From NCBI GenBank assembly GCA_030043435.1, contig JASHXR010000028.1, positions 1 through 8,201 on the forward strand: a stretch of 8,201 nucleotides of DNA. The letters run 5' to 3'. Below, piece after piece: positions 5,913-8,201 of this stretch (position 1 is the stretch's first letter; the number at the start of each line of letters is the position of its first letter). Origin of the DNA: Microcaldota archaeon (GTDB lineage Archaea; Micrarchaeota; Micrarchaeia; Micrarchaeales; CABMGC01). The notes below the pieces were generated by a model. The model was not told the origin of the DNA and did not search any database. It worked only from the letters and a program-made list of their open reading frames with translations. A program made the position numbers and the translations under genes.

Positions 5913-6540
5913 GCACTGCGCGACGTGCAGCAGGTCTGAAGCCGATGCGAAGTTCTACGGCGAGTTCTGCGAGTTCTGCACCAGGGAGAGGCTCGCCAAG
6001 ACCCTCCCAGACTCTGTGCAGCTCAAGGAGTGCAAGAGGTGCAACAGGATCTGGACCGGCACGGGCTTCGCTGCCCCGACAAAGAGGGCCGTGGAGGCAG
6101 CGCTTGCGCTCCGCATCAAGGGCTACTCGATAAGGCTCATCGACTATGCCCCAACAGCGATAAGGGTCGAGCTCTCGAGAGAGCTCGGCGACGGCGCCAT
6201 CGCCTTGGAGAAGGAGCTCAAGCCAAGGTGGGAGAGGACCGTATGCGCCGACTGCCACAGGCGCGCAGGCGGCTACTGGGAGGCGTGCATACAGCTCCGG
6301 GGCGGCGACGCAAGGGTGGCCAAGGCCGAGGAGAGGATATCTAGGTACATCGCCCACTCCGGCGCATTCCTCACCAAGTCCGAGGACGCGCCGAACGGGA
6401 TTGACATGTACATAAGCAACAAGAAGGCGGTGAACGAGATGCTCCTCTACTTCCACATGAAGGCTGTGATGACATACACCCTCTGCGGCCTCAAGAGCGG
6501 CAGGCGCGTATACCGCAATACGTACGCGATACACCTTTGA
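5905..6540 (+). CDS. nmd3: Nmd3-family ribosomal large-subunit factor
   Basis: A 211-residue cytoplasmic protein. In eukaryotes Nmd3 is the adaptor that binds the 60S subunit joining face for nuclear export; in archaea the homologue is thought to act in large-subunit maturation or anti-association. Four CxxC pairs, at 5-8, 22-25, 43-46 and 114-117, form the family's two zinc sites. After them come YWEACIQLRG (124-133), NGIDMYISNKKA (154-165) and the closing GRRVYRNTYAIHL, all recognisable family landmarks in the right order. It is much shorter than eukaryotic Nmd3 (about 500 residues) because later domains are absent, as is normal for archaeal forms. There are no membrane segments and no N-X-S/T sequons. 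It overlaps secD by 8 bases, so translation is coupled to it. An ATG at 5887 is a possible alternative start. Confidence 0.9.
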   Translation: MPRHCATCSRSEADAKFYGEFCEFCTRERLAKTLPDSVQLKECKRCNRIWTGTGFAAPTKRAVEAALALRIKGYSIRLIDYAPTAIRVELSRELGDGAIALEKELKPRWERTVCADCHRRAGGYWEACIQLRGGDARVAKAEERISRYIAHSGAFLTKSEDAPNGIDMYISNKKAVNEMLLYFHMKAVMTYTLCGLKSGRRVYRNTYAIHL

Positions 6541-6613
6541 ACGCGCCGTTCCTGCATCCCGTCCAGCACGGCCTCCTGACGCAGCTGCAGGGGCTCCGGG
6601 CGCTTAGGCAAAC

Positions 6614-6621
6614 TTATTATA
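6614..6621 (+). promoter_or_regulatory. TATA-like box of the surface-protein gene
   Basis: TTATTATA in a GC-rich spacer. A start about 26 bases later, near 6643, leaves a leader of about 17 bases with a GGTAG string before the ATG at 6660. It suggests transcription separate from the secF operon. Confidence 0.4.
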
Positions 6622-6659
6622 GGTTGGAAGCGCATAGTCGGCATCACGGTAGCGATTCG

Positions 6660-7922
6660 ATGAAGCACTACGCACTGCTGCCATTGCTGCTTGCAACGTA
6701 CCTGCTGTCCAGCGCGACCCAAGCGTCAAGCCCATTCGGCGTAAGCCAGGTCTACTCTGGGAATCCGGGCATGTGTGTCCAGAGCTCCGCCACAAACCTC
6801 ACGTGCATGGACTCCGCGCCCATAGTCATCGCCGTCTCGCTCTCAGCCCAGGCCTACCCGTATTACTACTACGGCAACTTCACTGCATATGCGCCGCTGG
6901 GCGCGGCCTACGCAGACCCGGTCGGCGTCTACGGCGGCAGGTGCACTGTCGAGAGCGGGGCCACGTCCCTCTGCTACGTCACCCTCCCCGCGATACCGCC
7001 CACTGCACTGAACGGCACGCTGGAGAGGAACGTCTCCCTGATACTGGCTTCCGATGCATACCCCCAGGTACGCTTCACCTCTTATCTCAACGTCTCCATC
7101 GTGCACTACGACAACTCCACTGAGCGCACGGCCGTGGGGCTCTACAACTCCACAGAGGCTCAGTACGGCACCATGGGGCCAGAGTACGCGTTCCTCTGCA
7201 CGTCGTACCTTATCTGCAACAGCACGATAGGGGCGGCGCTGGGCGCGGCAGGCACAGAGCTCTACAATGCCACGCAGGACCTCAACAAGAGCCTCGTCAC
7301 CGAGGCCTACCTGAACACCACCGCGGCAAGCCTCTCCCTCTCCTCAATAGTATCGTCGTTCCCGGCCTTCGAGGCTAAGGCCAACGGGCTGATAAACGAG
7401 GACATAGCCGGAGAGGATGCCGCAACGAACGCGAGCTCCCTCTACTTCAAGGACTCCTCCCTCCTCTACGATTGCGACTCCGCCTATGCCGAGAGCATCG
7501 GAGCCAACATAAGCTCAATAGGCCCAGCGCCGCAGCCTCCGTCAGCGGTCATGTCAGCCCAGTACCTGGCCGAGGCGACTGCGGTACGCGACAACATAAC
7601 TGCCGAGATAGAGAGGTGCAGCTCCGCCACGGCCTCGGCCTCCGAAGCAAGTTCCGGGCCGGCTCCCACCGGGCTCAAGTCGGGCAAGGGCGCCGCGTTC
7701 CCGTACAGCTACCTCCTCATCCTGCCCGTCCTAGTAGCGGTCGTATATGTCATCGCAAGGATCAGGGGCGCGGCTGAGGCGAGGCGGATAAGGGATGAGG
7801 CAAACAAGCACGACAGCACGAAGCAGCAGAATGGGAACGGCAAGGCATTGGTCGCGGTAGAGCCGCAGCCAGGGGAGCCCAGCACTCCAGCGGGGAACCC
7901 TGAGCAGAAGCCGCCTTCATAG
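6660..7922 (+). CDS. Putative type I membrane surface glycoprotein, family not recognised
   Basis: A 420-residue protein I cannot assign to a known family. The ATG at 6660 opens a clean signal peptide (MKHYALLPLLLATYLLSSATQASS). A TTG-started in-frame extension from 6537 would bury this peptide 41 residues inside and is rejected. The ectodomain (about 25-345) carries 14 N-X-S/T sequons and eight cysteines, at 39, 49, 95, 105, 180, 186, 272 and 320, an even number that suits disulfides. Residues about 65-160 look beta-rich and about 190-320 helical, by eye. One transmembrane helix (about 349-367) is followed by a basic stop-transfer stretch (ARIRGAAEARRIRDE) and a cytoplasmic tail ending proline-rich (PGEPSTPAGNPEQKPPS). 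It lies 119 bases after nmd3 on the same strand and probably uses the export machinery encoded there. Envelope, adhesion or sensing roles are all possible; nothing decides between them. Confidence 0.85.
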   Translation: MKHYALLPLLLATYLLSSATQASSPFGVSQVYSGNPGMCVQSSATNLTCMDSAPIVIAVSLSAQAYPYYYYGNFTAYAPLGAAYADPVGVYGGRCTVESGATSLCYVTLPAIPPTALNGTLERNVSLILASDAYPQVRFTSYLNVSIVHYDNSTERTAVGLYNSTEAQYGTMGPEYAFLCTSYLICNSTIGAALGAAGTELYNATQDLNKSLVTEAYLNTTAASLSLSSIVSSFPAFEAKANGLINEDIAGEDAATNASSLYFKDSSLLYDCDSAYAESIGANISSIGPAPQPPSAVMSAQYLAEATAVRDNITAEIERCSSATASASEASSGPAPTGLKSGKGAAFPYSYLLILPVLVAVVYVIARIRGAAEARRIRDEANKHDSTKQQNGNGKALVAVEPQPGEPSTPAGNPEQKPPS

Positions 7923-7950
7923 CCATCCCTCCCATGCGGCATCGGTTGCC

Positions 7951-7962
7951 AAAAACTCAAAA
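7951..7962 (-). terminator. Possible T-rich terminator for minus-strand transcripts
   Basis: The minus strand reads TTTTGAGTTTTT here. Archaeal termination often occurs at T-runs without a hairpin. It would serve the minus-strand gene entering from the right edge, about 170 bases after its stop. No comparable T-run follows the plus-strand gene. Confidence 0.2.
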
Positions 7963-7993
7963 TAGTGACGCAATTCTGCAGCATAAGCAGAGG

Positions 7994-8001
7994 TTTAAAT
8001 A
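7994..8001 (+). promoter_or_regulatory. TATA-like box without an obvious gene
   Basis: AGAGG directly followed by TTTAAATA looks like a BRE plus TATA pair, predicting a start near 8023. Behind it there is no long plus-strand reading frame within the window. Alternatively, GAGGT (7991-7995 with one base offset) is a Shine-Dalgarno for the 17-codon frame MSDALYTLVSRAVGQGS at 8001-8054. Both readings are weak. Confidence 0.3.
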
Positions 8002-8131
8002 TGAGCGATGCGCTATATACACTTGTCTCTAGGGCCGTTGGCCAAGGCTCCTGAAGGGGGCATTGAAGAAAAGGCTTAAGAACATATATGTAGAAAGAGT
8101 GAGTCACATGTCCAGCGCTACCTGTCCTGAG

Positions 8132-8201
8132 TCACGTTTCCTCATGGTTAGCGTAGACATAGCGCCTCTCTCTCAGGTAGGCTTGCTTGTACGCCTCCTG
8201 C
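8132..8201 (-). CDS. C-terminal end of an unrecognised minus-strand gene (cut by window edge)
   Basis: The minus strand is open from the edge to TGA at 8134-8132, giving 22 whole codons: QEAYKQAYLRE, then RRYVYANHEET. The composition is charged and helical. Third positions are mostly G or C (16 of 22 by hand count), as in the neighbouring genes. The competing plus-strand frame from ATG 8108 uses CGT and other codons unlike the neighbours. Only the tail is visible, so no family can be named, and the frame itself is a moderate-confidence call. It would be convergent with the surface-protein gene. Confidence 0.45.
   Translation of the reverse strand, partial: QEAYKQAYLRERRYVYANHEET

Noticed and set aside
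5878..6534. A 218-codon minus-strand open frame opposite nmd3, and a similar one at 5214-5888 opposite secD
   Set aside because: Both are antisense shadows; the plus-strand genes carry the conserved motifs, while these have none and odd, charged, tyrosine-rich composition.
6537..6659. TTG-started N-terminal extension of the surface protein overlapping the nmd3 stop
   Set aside because: It would place a typical signal peptide 41 residues inside the protein. The ATG at 6660 with a TATA-like box upstream is a better start.
8108..8201. Plus-strand frame from ATG 8108 running off the right edge
   Set aside because: Third-position composition and codon choice fit the neighbours less well than the overlapping minus-strand frame, and its only ribosome-site candidate (GTGA) is weak.
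1..8201. CRISPR array, insertion sequence or toxin-antitoxin pair
   Set aside because: No spaced direct repeats of CRISPR type, no transposase motifs or terminal inverted repeats, and no small paired frames with such signatures were seen.

Overview
The window looks like a piece of an archaeal chromosome. The evidence is an archaeal-type secF-secD pair, an archaeal Nmd3 homologue, a YchF-like GTPase of the archaeal/eukaryotic type with a TGS domain, TATA-like boxes about 26 bases upstream of several genes, and a tRNA-Leu with no encoded CCA. The compact layout, the alanine/serine-rich proteins full of N-X-S/T sequons and the frequent ATA and AGG codons would fit a DPANN archaeon such as a Micrarchaeota relative. 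That lineage call is an inference I cannot test here.

Left part (1-1565). A minus-strand operon runs from a YchF-like GTPase (147-1316) into the first 46 codons of a NodU/CmcH-type carbamoyltransferase, which leaves the window at base 1. On the other strand, divergent from it, is a tRNA-Leu(CAG) gene (1479-1565) with its own TATA-like box and an 8-bp inverted repeat just upstream. The 138 bases after the tRNA (1566-1703) show nothing I can name.

Middle (1704-3131). A lone minus-strand archaeal ATPase of the P-loop/winged-helix (STAND-like) type is visibly AT-richer than its neighbours. Block 1981-2040 has 25 G+C of 60, against 42 of 60 for block 4861-4920 inside secD. It is probably a later arrival. 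The 237-base divergent spacer between it and secF is the densest regulatory stretch: a probable leaderless promoter for the ATPase, three TATTATAA copies, the secF TATA box, a perfect 10-bp inverted repeat at the predicted secF transcript start, and a second, imperfect inverted repeat around the TATA box.

Right part (3132-8201). secF, secD and nmd3 form a tight plus-strand operon (9-base gap, then an 8-base overlap), combining SecDF-assisted protein export with a large-subunit ribosome factor. A gene for a putative type I membrane glycoprotein follows after 119 bases, probably with its own promoter. It has a signal peptide, 14 sequons, eight cysteines, one transmembrane helix and a proline-rich tail, and it would be a substrate of the export machinery encoded upstream. 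The last 279 bases hold a promoter-like box with no clear gene behind it and the likely C-terminal end of a minus-strand gene cut by the window edge.

I found no CRISPR array, insertion sequence, rRNA or complete defence locus. The window is mostly housekeeping. The best leads are the secF leader, the unrecognised surface glycoprotein, the enlarged SecF ectodomain and the AT-rich ATPase beside the tRNA.
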